From Clostridiales bacterium (GTDB lineage Bacteria > Bacillota > Clostridia > Christensenellales > Pumilibacteraceae), in contig DQGD01000008.1 of assembly GCA_003533505.1 (NCBI GenBank), positions 22,052 to 86,051 of the forward strand: a DNA stretch of 64,000 nt. Direction: 5' to 3'. The notes under the pieces were generated by a model. The model was not told where the DNA came from. It did no database searches and saw only the letters and a list, made by a program, of their open reading frames with translations. Positions 40,670-49,471 of this stretch are shown one piece after another. Both the position numbers and the translations under genes were made by a program. Numbering within the stretch: the first letter of the stretch is position 1; every line of letters starts with the position of its first letter.

Positions 40670-42235
40670 ATGGCGGCATCGCTGATGACGAAATTTAACG
40701 ATATAACGGCGGACGAATTCGATTACCTCGTGCTTGAATCGGTGGAGTTCGATATTTCCGCCGAAACGGTGCGAGTGAACATAATTTATCCCGAGCCGAA
40801 GGAGCAAATCGTGCGCGCCAACGCCGATAGAATTCGCGACGCGGTAATAGACGCGTTGAAATCTAAAGCTGCGGTTGTGGTAAAGCTTACGAAAAGTCAT
40901 TTTGACGAGGGATTTTTCGTATCAAAACTGATTGCGTTTTTCGAGCAAATGCCGTCGATTGCGCCCTACGTTTTTGCAGATAATATCGAAATCGTAAAGA
41001 ACGCGGAGTACGATTATTCGGTCAGGCTTGGGCTTGACGCCGACGTTTACGGGCTTGCCGTTTCGCGCGACGTTACCGACGAGGTAAAGAGAATGCTCGC
41101 GGCTTCGTACTGCGAGAGAATTTCGTTTGAAATCTATCCTATTGAAACGAAGAACAAAAAGGACTACATAGAAATCGCAGAAGAGGAGCTAAGGAATTAC
41201 GTCTACGAAACCGACGGCGGTCATTTTATAATTCCGCAAAACGTAGAGGAGCTGGTTGGAAAAATTATTTATGACCGCGCCGGATATATCAGCGATGTCA
41301 AACGCGAGATGACGGGGGCGGTTTACTGCGGCAAAGTCAGTGAGTTTACCGAGTGCGAGAAAAAGCCAAAAGATGGCGAGGAAAACGAGCCGCGAAAGAA
41401 GTTCTATAAGTTTACGCTCACCGACCCGACGGGCTCGATGAAGTGCTTGTATTTCCCGAGAAAAAAGGACACGGAATCGAATATTATCAACCTGCACGAC
41501 GGCAAAGAGGTTGTTGTCAAGGGTAGTATAAAGGAAAATAAGTTCCGCGGTCAGACAACCTACGATATGTTTGTGAACGCGGTTTCGCTATGCACATTGC
41601 CCGAAAACATAGAAATCGAAAAGAACGAGTATCACGCGGCAAGCGAGTACAAGTGTGTAAGCCCCGAGCCGTACGTTGAGTTGCGTCAAGCCAATATGTT
41701 CGACATCGCAAAGCCCGTTTCGCCGTGGCTGATGGGAAAAACATTTTGTGTGTTCGACGTCGAAACCACCGGACTTGACACGTCTACCTGTAAAATAATC
41801 GAGCTTGCGGCGGTTAAGGTCATTGACGGAAAAATTATGGAAACCTTTTCTACGTTCATCAATCCGCACGAGCCCATAAGCGAGAAAACCACGTCGCTTA
41901 CGTCGATAACCGATGCCGACGTCGAGAACGCTCCCGATTCTGGCGACGTACTCAAGGACTTCTTCAAGTTCAGCGAGAACACGACGCTTGTCGGGCATAA
42001 CGTAAACTTCGATATAGGCTTTATAAACGCCGAAGCCAAGGCAATAGGGCTTTATTTTGAAAATCCGCAAATGGACACGCTGGAAATATCCAAGCGCTAC
42101 CTTAAAGGATTGCACAATTACAAGCTCGGCACGGTCATTAAATACCTCGGCGTAGAAAACGAGCACGCGCACCGCGCCATATTCGATACGATTGCGACGG
42201 CAAAAGCGTTTATCAAACTTGCCGACTATATGTAA
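40670..42235 (+). CDS. PolC-derived protein: N-terminal domain, OB fold and DEDDh exonuclease only
   Basis: 521-residue protein in the polC slot. Full PolC is about 1,430 residues with the order NTD, OB, PHP (split by exonuclease), polymerase. Here residues about 1-215 resemble the PolC N-terminal domain, 218-307 the OB fold (AVYCGKVSEFTECEKKP, then SMKCLYFPRK), and 360-521 the proofreading exonuclease. The exonuclease is intact: D363 and E365 (FDVETTG), D448 (GHNVNFDIGF), H501 and D506 (HRAIFDTIAT). No PHP or polymerase follows; the stop is clean and rimP comes next. The short linker contains YVELRQANM, which looks like the first PHP strand (VELHxHTxM) without its histidines. It may be a free-standing proofreader. 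Start: ATG after GAGGAG. Confidence 0.88.
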   Translation: MAASLMTKFNDITADEFDYLVLESVEFDISAETVRVNIIYPEPKEQIVRANADRIRDAVIDALKSKAAVVVKLTKSHFDEGFFVSKLIAFFEQMPSIAPYVFADNIEIVKNAEYDYSVRLGLDADVYGLAVSRDVTDEVKRMLAASYCERISFEIYPIETKNKKDYIEIAEEELRNYVYETDGGHFIIPQNVEELVGKIIYDRAGYISDVKREMTGAVYCGKVSEFTECEKKPKDGEENEPRKKFYKFTLTDPTGSMKCLYFPRKKDTESNIINLHDGKEVVVKGSIKENKFRGQTTYDMFVNAVSLCTLPENIEIEKNEYHAASEYKCVSPEPYVELRQANMFDIAKPVSPWLMGKTFCVFDVETTGLDTSTCKIIELAAVKVIDGKIMETFSTFINPHEPISEKTTSLTSITDADVENAPDSGDVLKDFFKFSENTTLVGHNVNFDIGFINAEAKAIGLYFENPQMDTLEISKRYLKGLHNYKLGTVIKYLGVENEHAHRAIFDTIATAKAFIKLADYM

Positions 42236-42314
42236 TGTAAAGTCGGAAACGGCTGTTTTCACGGCAATTTCGCATAAAAATATAAAATTTTTACCGATTA
42301 CCGCTTGAAAACGC

Positions 42315-42344
42315 TTGATAAAGCTATGCCCGATATGGTATACT
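42315..42344 (+). promoter_or_regulatory. Promoter for the rimP-nusA-infB operon
   Basis: TTGATA (42315-42320), 18-bp spacer and TATACT (42339-42344) with extended -10 TGG. Start near 42351. Confidence 0.75.
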
Positions 42345-42367
42345 TATTGCGTAATAAACGGTAGGCT

Positions 42368-42395
42368 GAGAGTGGACGACAAAAAGTCCGCTCTC
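42368..42395 (+). promoter_or_regulatory. Hairpin in the rimP leader
   Basis: GAGAGTGGAC (42368-42377) pairs with GTCCGCTCTC (42386-42395), one G-T pair, around GACAAAAA. The ribosome site AAGGAGGG (42405-42412) lies ten bases beyond. It could modulate translation of the operon's first gene. Confidence 0.55.
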
Positions 42396-42419
42396 ACTTG
42401 CTGTAAGGAGGGCGCTTTT

Positions 42420-42878
42420 TTGAAAATCGAACAAGCCGTAACCGAGAAAATACAATCAACCGTGACAGGACTCGGATACGAGATAGTGGACGTGGAATTC
42501 GGAAAGAAAAACGGCGAGGACAACCTTACGATTTATATCGATATTCCGACGGGCGTAAGCCTTGACGATTGCGAAAAGGTTCACTACGCAATCGACCCTT
42601 TACTCGACGAGCTTGACCCGACTGCCGGCAAGCCGTACATTCTCAACGTTTCTTCGCCGGGGCTCGACCGTCCGTTCAAAAAACAGCGCGACTTCGAGCG
42701 CAACTACGGCAAAGAGGTCGAGATTAAGCTTTACGCGCCGATGAAAGGCAAAAAGGTTTATGAGGGCGTATTGCTCAGTCGCGACGAAAATTCGCTTACG
42801 ATTAAAGCCGGAGCGGAAGAAATAAAGATAGAGAACAATAAAATAGCGATTGCAAGACCGCTAGTTAAATTTGAATAA
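42420..42878 (+). CDS. rimP: Ribosome maturation factor RimP
   Basis: 152-residue 30S assembly factor. N-domain: GLGYEIVDVEFGKKNGEDNL; central VSSPGLDRPFKKQRDFERN, the family signature; C-terminal SH3-like domain with GAEEIKIENNKIAIARP. The start is TTG at 42420, with AAGGAGGG eight bases upstream; upstream frame runs through the leader hairpin. First gene of the rimP-nusA-rnpM-ylxQ-infB-rbfA operon. Confidence 0.95.
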   Translation: MKIEQAVTEKIQSTVTGLGYEIVDVEFGKKNGEDNLTIYIDIPTGVSLDDCEKVHYAIDPLLDELDPTAGKPYILNVSSPGLDRPFKKQRDFERNYGKEVEIKLYAPMKGKKVYEGVLLSRDENSLTIKAGAEEIKIENNKIAIARPLVKFE

Positions 42879-42898
42879 ATATCCGGAGGATAACGTAT

Positions 42899-44050
42899 AT
42901 GACCAGCAAGGATTTCTTCCTCGCATTAGAGGATTTGGAAAGGACAAAGGGCATCAAAAAGGCGGTTTTTATCGAGGCTCTCGAAACTGCGCTTGCCATT
43001 GCCTATAAAAAACAGTCGGGAACGGCTAAAGCCATCGAGGTGAAGCTCGTGCCCGAACGCAACACGATTAAAATCTACGCATATCAGACCGTCGTCGACG
43101 AGGTTGAGGACAAGGAAACTCAGATTTCGCTCGAGGACGCGCGTCTTATTGATAAAAAGTACAAGGTCGGCGACGTGGTGAGCGAGGAGATTAACTCCAA
43201 GGACATCGCGCGCATTCCGGCACAGACGGCAAAACAGGTCATTTTGCAGAAGCTGCGTGAAATCGAGAGCGAGAACGCGTTTGCCGAGCTGTCGCAAAAA
43301 GAGGACGAGCTCATTACCTGCAAGGTTCGCAGCATAGACGGCGACAATGTTCACGTCGAAATCAACAAGCAAATCGAAGCGGTGCTCATGCCGCAGGACC
43401 AGGCGCCCAACGACAAGTACGAAATCGGTCAGAACGTCAAGGTGTACGTCAAGAAAATCAAGGTCGGTACGCGCGGACCACAGGTGCTCGTTTCCCGTAC
43501 CGTTCCCGGTTTCGTAAAGCGCTTGTTCGAGCTCGAAGTTCCCGAAATCGCCAACGGGCTGGTCACTATCAAGTCGATTGTCAGAGAAGCCGGTTACCGC
43601 ACCAAAATGGCGGTTTACAGCGAGGACCCCGGTATTGACGCCGTGGGCGCATGCGTCGGCAACCGTGGTATGCGCGTAAGCGCGATTGTCGCGGAGCTCG
43701 GCGGAGAGAAAATCGATATTATTCCGTGGTGCCCCGATACGCTCGAGTTCATCGCGCGCAGTCTTAGCCCGGCAAAGGTCGTCATGGTTCAGGTCAACGA
43801 CGACGAACGCACGGCAAAGGTCGTCGTTATGGACGACATGCTGTCGCTCGCAATCGGCAGGGACGGACAGAACGCTCGCCTTGCGGCGAAGCTCACCGGC
43901 TGGAAGATTGACGTTAAGCCTTATTCGTCGCTTATGCAGAGCGAGGAAGAGCCTGAGGACGTCGAGGAACCTGCAAACGTTGAAGCAGGCGACGGCGAGG
44001 AGTTAAAAGAGGAAGCTATTTTCGACGAGGACCTCGGAGACCTCGAATAA
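42899..44050 (+). CDS. nusA: Transcription termination/antitermination factor NusA
   Basis: 383-residue NusA, an RNA polymerase partner in pausing, termination and antitermination. N-terminal polymerase-binding domain (about 1-125), S1 domain (about 133-200, CKVRSIDGDNVHVEIN), then KH1 and KH2 with GACVGNRGMRVSAI and AIGRDGQNARLAAKLTGW. The last 35 residues are an acidic tail. Start ATG after CCGGAGGA. Directly followed by rnpM. Confidence 0.97.
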   Translation: MTSKDFFLALEDLERTKGIKKAVFIEALETALAIAYKKQSGTAKAIEVKLVPERNTIKIYAYQTVVDEVEDKETQISLEDARLIDKKYKVGDVVSEEINSKDIARIPAQTAKQVILQKLREIESENAFAELSQKEDELITCKVRSIDGDNVHVEINKQIEAVLMPQDQAPNDKYEIGQNVKVYVKKIKVGTRGPQVLVSRTVPGFVKRLFELEVPEIANGLVTIKSIVREAGYRTKMAVYSEDPGIDAVGACVGNRGMRVSAIVAELGGEKIDIIPWCPDTLEFIARSLSPAKVVMVQVNDDERTAKVVVMDDMLSLAIGRDGQNARLAAKLTGWKIDVKPYSSLMQSEEEPEDVEEPANVEAGDGEELKEEAIFDEDLGDLE

Positions 44051-44071
44051 AATCCTGTTTACGGAGTTTGT

Positions 44072-44347
44072 ATGAAAGCAAAAAAGTCGCCACAGCGTAT
44101 GTGCGTAGCTTGTCGGGAGATGCACGACAAGCGAGATATGATTCGCGTCGTCCGTTCGCCGGAGGGAGAAATTTCCCTTGACTTTACCGGCAGAAAGAAC
44201 GGCAGGGGCGCATACGTATGTAAAAGCCGCGAGTGTATACTGAAGTGTCGCAAGACGGGCGCGCTGTCGCGTGCGTTTTCCACGCAGGTGGAGCCCGAAG
44301 TTTACGACAAGCTTTTGGAGGAATTCGATGACGGTGACAATGAATAA
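44072..44347 (+). CDS. rnpM: RNase P modulator RnpM (YlxR, DUF448)
   Basis: 91-residue basic RNA-binding protein. It has RMCVACREMHDKRDMIRVVR, then FTGRKNGRGAYVCKSREC, the DUF448 signature with cysteine pairs. B. subtilis YlxR (RnpM) inhibits RNase P by binding its RNA subunit. Lies between nusA and ylxQ, as in other Bacillota. Its 3' end overlaps ylxQ by 20 bases. Weak ribosome site (GGAG before TTTGT). Confidence 0.94.
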   Translation: MKAKKSPQRMCVACREMHDKRDMIRVVRSPEGEISLDFTGRKNGRGAYVCKSRECILKCRKTGALSRAFSTQVEPEVYDKLLEEFDDGDNE

Positions 44348-44678
44348 AGCGACTTCGCCCGATAAAGTCGTTTCGATACTCGGATTCGCAATCAAAGCGG
44401 GAAAAGTGCTTTACGGCTGCGACTCCATAGAGCGCTATCACAAGCGCAAATACCTTATGATACTTTGCGGAACCTTATCGGACAATTCTCGCGACAAAAT
44501 CATAAGAAGCCAAGTCGGTGTGCCCACGGTGGTCGTTAAACAAACGACCGTGGAGGAAATGACGCACCGCTCGGGCTGCAAGGCGATTGCCGTCATCGAC
44601 AAGCAAATGGCGCAGGCAATGCTGGACAATATGAACGGAACTTATCAACGCGTTACGGAGGTAAATCATCTTGGTTAA
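44328..44678 (+). CDS. ylxQ: L7Ae/L30e family protein YlxQ
   Basis: 116-residue L7Ae-fold RNA-binding protein, likely recognising kink-turn RNA. KVVSILGFAIKAGKVLYGCDS is typical of YlxQ, followed by a VGVPTVVVKQTTVEEM core with strands and the GCKAIAVIDKQMAQAM end. The ATG at 44328 follows GGAGG by six bases and overlaps rnpM; the ATG at 44340 is also in frame but has worse spacing. Overlaps infB by eight bases. Confidence 0.9.
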   Translation: MTVTMNKATSPDKVVSILGFAIKAGKVLYGCDSIERYHKRKYLMILCGTLSDNSRDKIIRSQVGVPTVVVKQTTVEEMTHRSGCKAIAVIDKQMAQAMLDNMNGTYQRVTEVNHLG

Positions 44679-47307
44679 AGATAACAAAGCTGCAGAGGGA
44701 AAGACCGAGCTTTCCACCATACAAAAGGTCAACAACCTCAATAAATCCGACAAAGCCGGGTCTTTTGCCGCGCTCGTCGCCGATTACAAGGCGATGAGAA
44801 GCAAGATTGACGCTGCATTGAATGCGGTAAAATCCAGAAACGCGGAGAAGGAACGTGCGAAACGCGACGAAGCCGAGCGCGCACGTCAGGCAGAGCTTGA
44901 AAAGAAGGCAAAGCCGGCGCCGCCGCAACCGGAGCCCAAGCCGCTTCCGAAACCGGAAGCGACCGCGCCTGCGGAGTTTGAAAAGACCGCCGCGCCCGAG
45001 TCGAAAGCGGAGATAAAGACTGAAAAAAAGACGGAAAAGCCGGCTGCTTCCGAAAAAACGGAAAAGAAGGAAAACGTGCGCACGATGACTTTCGACGTAC
45101 AGAGCAAGCCTGCCGGAACAAAGGTCGTTCCCAGCTTTATCCGCGGAACGTACACGCCGCCTCCCGTTCAGCAGAGAACGCCGCAGCAGTACGGTCAGAT
45201 GGGACCGCGCGGACCGCGTCAGCAGGGGCAACGTCCTCAGGGCGGATTTGCGCCTCGCGGCGGAGCAAACGGAGAGCGCCCGGCAAGACCGCAGGGCGGA
45301 GCGCCGCGTCCGACCGCTGCTCGTCCGTCTGCGCCCAGACTTGCGCCCATGCCGCTCGATAAGAGCAAAGAGCGCAACAAGGCGTTCGATAAGAAAAAGG
45401 ACTTTAATAAACCCGATGACAAAAAGACGATGAATAAGCGCACGCTTATCCGCAAGGGCTTCATCACCGACGACATCGGAGAGGAGCGCATGGGTACGCG
45501 CAAGCTTAAGAATAAGAAGGTCAAGGCTCCCGTAGTCGTCGCGCCGACTAAAATCGAAAAGGCTGTTATCACAACCGAAAACCTTACCGTCAAGATTCTC
45601 AGCGAAAAGATAGGCAAAACCGCTCAGGAAATAATCAAGCAACTGATGCTTCTCGGAATTATGACCAACATCAACAGCGTGGTCGACTTCCCGACAATGG
45701 AGCTGGTTGCCAACGAGTTGGGCGTCGAGCTCGAATTGAAGCTCGAGCAGACCAAGGAAGAGAAGCTCGAAGCAATGCACGACGAGCAGGACGACGAGAA
45801 AGACCTTGTCAAGCGTCCGCCGATTATCACCGTTATGGGTCACGTCGACCACGGCAAGACCTCACTTTTGGACGCTATCAGAAAGACGAGCGTCGCGGCA
45901 GGCGAGGCAGGCGGTATAACTCAGCACATCGGCGCATACTCCGTCACCTGCAAGGGCGAGAAAATCACTTTTCTCGATACCCCGGGCCATGAAGCGTTTA
46001 CCGAAATGCGCGCGCGCGGTACCAACGTCACCGACATTGCCGTGCTTATCGTTGCGGCGGACGACGGCGTAATGCCGCAGACCGTAGAGTCGATTAACCA
46101 TGCAAAGGCGGCTAAGGTGCCCGTCATCGTCGCAATCAATAAAATCGATAAGCCGGGCGCAAACGTCGAGAGAGTTAAGCAGGCGCTCACCGAATACGAG
46201 CTTGTTCCCGAGGAATGGGGCGGCGATACGATTATGGTGCCTGTTTCCGCAAAGACGGGCGAGGGCATCGACAAGCTCCTCGAAATGATACTGTTCCTTG
46301 CCGAGTACAACAACTATCGCGCAAACCCGAAACGCCAGGCTCACGGCACGATTATCGAGTCGCGGCTCGACAAGGGCAAGGGACCTGTCGCGAATATTAT
46401 CGTCAGCAACGGCACGCTACACGTCGGCGATTACGTCGTTTCCGGGCTTACCTCGGGAAGAGTGAGAGGCATGGTCGACGACAAGGGGCGTTCGGTTAAA
46501 GAAGCCGGACCGTCTATGCCCGTTTCCGTGCTGGGCTTTACCGACGTTCCGAATGCAGGCGACGGAATTTACGTCGTAGGCGACGAAAAGACGGCTAAGC
46601 AAATCGTTGCCGAACGTACTGCCAAGATTAAGACCGAACAGGCTAATCAGGGACAAAAGATTACGCTGGACGACGTGTTCAACAAGATAAGCGAAGGTCA
46701 GATGAAAGAGCTGAATATCATCATTAAGGGCGATGTTCAGGGCTCGGTCGAGGCACTTAAAACCTCGCTCGAGAAGCTTAGCAACGACGAGGTCAAGGTG
46801 GTTGTCGTTCACGGCGGCGTGGGCGCAATCAACAAGTCCGACCTTATGCTTGCAGGCGTTTCCAACGCGATTATTATCGGCTTCAACGTCCGTCCCGACA
46901 GCGAGGCAAGACAGCTTGCCGAAAGCACGGGCGTGGACATCAGACTTTACAACATCATTTACGAAGCGATAGACGACATCGAAGCCGCTATGAAAGGACT
47001 TATCGCGCCGAAATATGCCGAAAACATTATCGGCAGAGCGCAAATCCGCAACGTCATCAAGATTTCCGGCGTCGGAGCGATTGCTGGCTGCTATGTTCTC
47101 AACGGCAAAATTGCGCGCAACGCAAAGGTACGCGTTTACCGCAACGACGTAGTGATTTTCGACGGCGAGGTCAAGAATCTCAAGCGCTTTAAGGACGACG
47201 TCAAGGAGGTTGCGGCAGGCTATGAGTGCGGCTTGAGCTTCGATAACTTTGACGGATTTGCCGAAAACGACGAGGTTGAAGCCTACGTTCTCGAACAGCA
47301 AAAGTAA
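44671..47307 (+). CDS. infB: Translation initiation factor IF-2
   Basis: 878-residue GTPase that recruits fMet-tRNA. The first 300 residues are low-complexity: Lys/Glu/Pro-rich, then Gly/Arg/Gln/Pro-rich. The IF2_N module (LTVKILSEKIGKTAQEII) lies near 307. G1 is MGHVDHGKTSL near 389, then DTPGHEAF and NKID. Domains II, III and the C-terminal initiator-tRNA-binding domain follow. The start is TTG at 44671, with CGGAGG upstream. Confidence 0.97.
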   Translation: MVKDNKAAEGKTELSTIQKVNNLNKSDKAGSFAALVADYKAMRSKIDAALNAVKSRNAEKERAKRDEAERARQAELEKKAKPAPPQPEPKPLPKPEATAPAEFEKTAAPESKAEIKTEKKTEKPAASEKTEKKENVRTMTFDVQSKPAGTKVVPSFIRGTYTPPPVQQRTPQQYGQMGPRGPRQQGQRPQGGFAPRGGANGERPARPQGGAPRPTAARPSAPRLAPMPLDKSKERNKAFDKKKDFNKPDDKKTMNKRTLIRKGFITDDIGEERMGTRKLKNKKVKAPVVVAPTKIEKAVITTENLTVKILSEKIGKTAQEIIKQLMLLGIMTNINSVVDFPTMELVANELGVELELKLEQTKEEKLEAMHDEQDDEKDLVKRPPIITVMGHVDHGKTSLLDAIRKTSVAAGEAGGITQHIGAYSVTCKGEKITFLDTPGHEAFTEMRARGTNVTDIAVLIVAADDGVMPQTVESINHAKAAKVPVIVAINKIDKPGANVERVKQALTEYELVPEEWGGDTIMVPVSAKTGEGIDKLLEMILFLAEYNNYRANPKRQAHGTIIESRLDKGKGPVANIIVSNGTLHVGDYVVSGLTSGRVRGMVDDKGRSVKEAGPSMPVSVLGFTDVPNAGDGIYVVGDEKTAKQIVAERTAKIKTEQANQGQKITLDDVFNKISEGQMKELNIIIKGDVQGSVEALKTSLEKLSNDEVKVVVVHGGVGAINKSDLMLAGVSNAIIIGFNVRPDSEARQLAESTGVDIRLYNIIYEAIDDIEAAMKGLIAPKYAENIIGRAQIRNVIKISGVGAIAGCYVLNGKIARNAKVRVYRNDVVIFDGEVKNLKRFKDDVKEVAAGYECGLSFDNFDGFAENDEVEAYVLEQQK

Positions 47308-47322
47308 TTTAGCGGAGTAAAA

Positions 47323-47688
47323 ATGAGTTTCAGAATTGACAGACTTAACAGCGAAATGCGCAAGGTGATTGCGGACGTAATCGACAACAAGATTAAGGAC
47401 CCGCGCGTTACTCAGATGGTCAGCGTCACCAACGTCGAGGTCGCCAAGGACCTTAAAACGGCAAAAGTTTATTTGTCGATTTTCGGCGACGAGGACAAGT
47501 GTAAGGCTACGTTTGAGGCAATCAGGAACGCGGCAGGTTTTATCCGCAAGGAATTGTCCGTTGCGTTTTCCGAAATAAGGTCGGTTCCGTCGCTTGAATT
47601 TAAGCTCGATACTTCGATGCAGTACAGCTCAAAAATCGAATCCATATTGGAGGACATTAAGAACGGTGGCGGCAACAACGGTAATTGA
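47323..47688 (+). CDS. rbfA: 30S ribosome-binding factor RbfA
   Basis: 121-residue KH-like assembly factor that acts late in 30S maturation. RIDRLNSEMRKVIADVI, KDPRVTQMVSVTNVEVAKD and the LKTAKVYLSIFGD core are diagnostic. VPSLEFKLDTSMQYSSKIE is the family C-terminal motif. Follows infB by 15 bases with AGCGGAG upstream; nrnA begins within its last codons. Confidence 0.96.
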   Translation: MSFRIDRLNSEMRKVIADVIDNKIKDPRVTQMVSVTNVEVAKDLKTAKVYLSIFGDEDKCKATFEAIRNAAGFIRKELSVAFSEIRSVPSLEFKLDTSMQYSSKIESILEDIKNGGGNNGN

Positions 47689-48616
47689 AAGCATAAAAAA
47701 ATCCGCGCGCATACTAATCGTGTGTCATATAAGACCCGACGGAGATAGTTTGGGGTCCGGCTTTGCGCTGAAAAAAGTAGCCGAAAAATTGGGCAAGCAG
47801 GTGGATTTCGTTACCGATTCCGACCGACCGTCGCATTACTCGTTTATAAAATGCTTCTACGAGCTTAACGACAAAAAATACTCTGGCTATGATTTGGGTA
47901 TTGCAGTTGACTGTGCCGACGACACGAGGCTCGGTAAATGGCTTTCGGTATTTAACAAGTGCCCGAACACCATAAACATCGACCATCATCGGACTAACAA
48001 TCGCTTTGCTAAGGTCAACTACGTTTACCCTGAAAAGAGCAGTGCGTGCGAGGTTGTTTATGACTTAATCTCCGGCGATGACGTTATCGACGCAGATATC
48101 GCTACGTTATTGTATCTGGGAATTTCCACCGATACGGGTAACTTTATGCACAACAATACCAAACCGGAAACGCTCGCCGCTGCCTCAAAGTTGCTTGCAC
48201 TCGGTGCCGACCTCGAAGCGATAGTCAACGATTTTTACAAGAACAACACCAAGAACAAAATCATGCTGACAGCCAAGGCTATCGAGTCGATGCGTTTTTT
48301 CAAGGACGATTATATCGTCATTATGACTATTACACGCAAAATGCTCGAGGAGTGCGGTTGCGATATTACCGACACCGAAGGACTTATCGATTACGGAATG
48401 AGTATCGGCTCGGTGGGGGTTGCCGTGTGCATGACCGAGCAGAATGTTCGCAGTTATAAGGTCAGCTACCGCTCGAAGGGTATCGACGTTTCGGTGGCGG
48501 CGCTCATGTTCGGCGGCGGCGGACACAAGCTCGCAGCAGGCTGCGTGGTCAACGGGCACTACGAGGATGTAGTGAGAAAAATCGTGAAATCGGTGACCGA
48601 CGGGATTGCCGAATGA
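47666..48616 (+). CDS. nrnA: Bifunctional oligoribonuclease / pAp phosphatase NrnA (DHH family)
   Basis: 316-residue DHH-DHHA1 phosphoesterase that degrades nanoRNA and pAp. ILIVCHIRPDGDSLGSG, GIAVDCADDTRLG, INIDHHRTN and the C-terminal FGGGGHKLAAGC are all intact. The start is GTG at 47666, with GGAGG upstream, overlapping rbfA by 23 bases; this yields VIESIKKSARILIVCH, the family start. rbfA-nrnA-truB-ribF is the standard order. Confidence 0.93.
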   Translation: MAATTVIESIKKSARILIVCHIRPDGDSLGSGFALKKVAEKLGKQVDFVTDSDRPSHYSFIKCFYELNDKKYSGYDLGIAVDCADDTRLGKWLSVFNKCPNTINIDHHRTNNRFAKVNYVYPEKSSACEVVYDLISGDDVIDADIATLLYLGISTDTGNFMHNNTKPETLAAASKLLALGADLEAIVNDFYKNNTKNKIMLTAKAIESMRFFKDDYIVIMTITRKMLEECGCDITDTEGLIDYGMSIGSVGVAVCMTEQNVRSYKVSYRSKGIDVSVAALMFGGGGHKLAAGCVVNGHYEDVVRKIVKSVTDGIAE

Positions 48617-49470
48617 AAGGGATAGTCAATCTTTATAAGCCTAAGGAGTGGACGAGTCGCGACGCCGTAAATAAGGTTAGAAATATTCTTCACGTCAAAG
48701 AAGTCGGACACATGGGCACGCTCGACCCACAGGGCGAGGGCGTTTTGCCGATAGGCATAGGCAAGGGTACGCGGCTTTTCGACGCGCTGCTGAAAAAAGA
48801 CAAGGTGTATGAGGCAGAATTCGCGTTCGGTTATGAAACGCCTACGCTCGACGGAGACAGTGAACCGTCGCGTTTTACCAAAACTATACCTTCCCAAAGT
48901 GAAATAGAAAGCAAATTAGACGAGTTTGTCGGTGTTATTCGTCAGGTACCGCCGCTGTACAGCGCAAAGAACGTCAACGGAGCAAGGGCGTATGACCTGG
49001 CGCGCAAAGGCGTTGATTTTACGCTTGAAGCCGCCGAGGTTGAGGTTTATTCATTCGAGCTCATTAAAAGAACAGCCGAAAACACGTACTTAGTGAGGAT
49101 TCATTGCTCGGCAGGAACGTATATCAGAAGCTTGTGTCGCGACCTTGCGTATTCGCTGGATTCGCTCGCAACTATGGTTTCGATAAAGAGGGTGCGAGCA
49201 GGCGGTTTTCGCATTGAGGAAGCCGTAACGGTCGAAGAACTGCAATCGAAAGGTGCAACGTGTGTGATTCCGCTCGAGGTTGCGCTCGCCGATTTTCCGC
49301 GCTTTGATTTACCCGATACCGAATACGACAGGCTGATGCACGGCGTAAAGTTGCCTGTGGGCGAAGTTCCGGAGACGCCGTTTACCGTCTATTGCAGAGG
49401 CGAGCTGTTCGGACTCGGAGAAAAGGACGAGCTTGGTCGGTTGAAAATCAAGACATATTTAAGGGACTAA
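48613..49470 (+). CDS. truB: tRNA pseudouridine-55 synthase
   Basis: 285-residue TruB that modifies U55 of the T-loop. GIVNLYKPKEWTSRDAVNKV begins the protein and the catalytic Asp is in VGHMGTLDPQGEGVLPIG. VPPLYSAKNVNGARAYDLA and IHCSAGTYIRSLCRDL follow. A C-terminal PUA-like segment ends the protein. ATG overlaps the nrnA stop (ATGA). Confidence 0.97.
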   Translation: MKGIVNLYKPKEWTSRDAVNKVRNILHVKEVGHMGTLDPQGEGVLPIGIGKGTRLFDALLKKDKVYEAEFAFGYETPTLDGDSEPSRFTKTIPSQSEIESKLDEFVGVIRQVPPLYSAKNVNGARAYDLARKGVDFTLEAAEVEVYSFELIKRTAENTYLVRIHCSAGTYIRSLCRDLAYSLDSLATMVSIKRVRAGGFRIEEAVTVEELQSKGATCVIPLEVALADFPRFDLPDTEYDRLMHGVKLPVGEVPETPFTVYCRGELFGLGEKDELGRLKIKTYLRD

Positions 49471-49471
49471 A

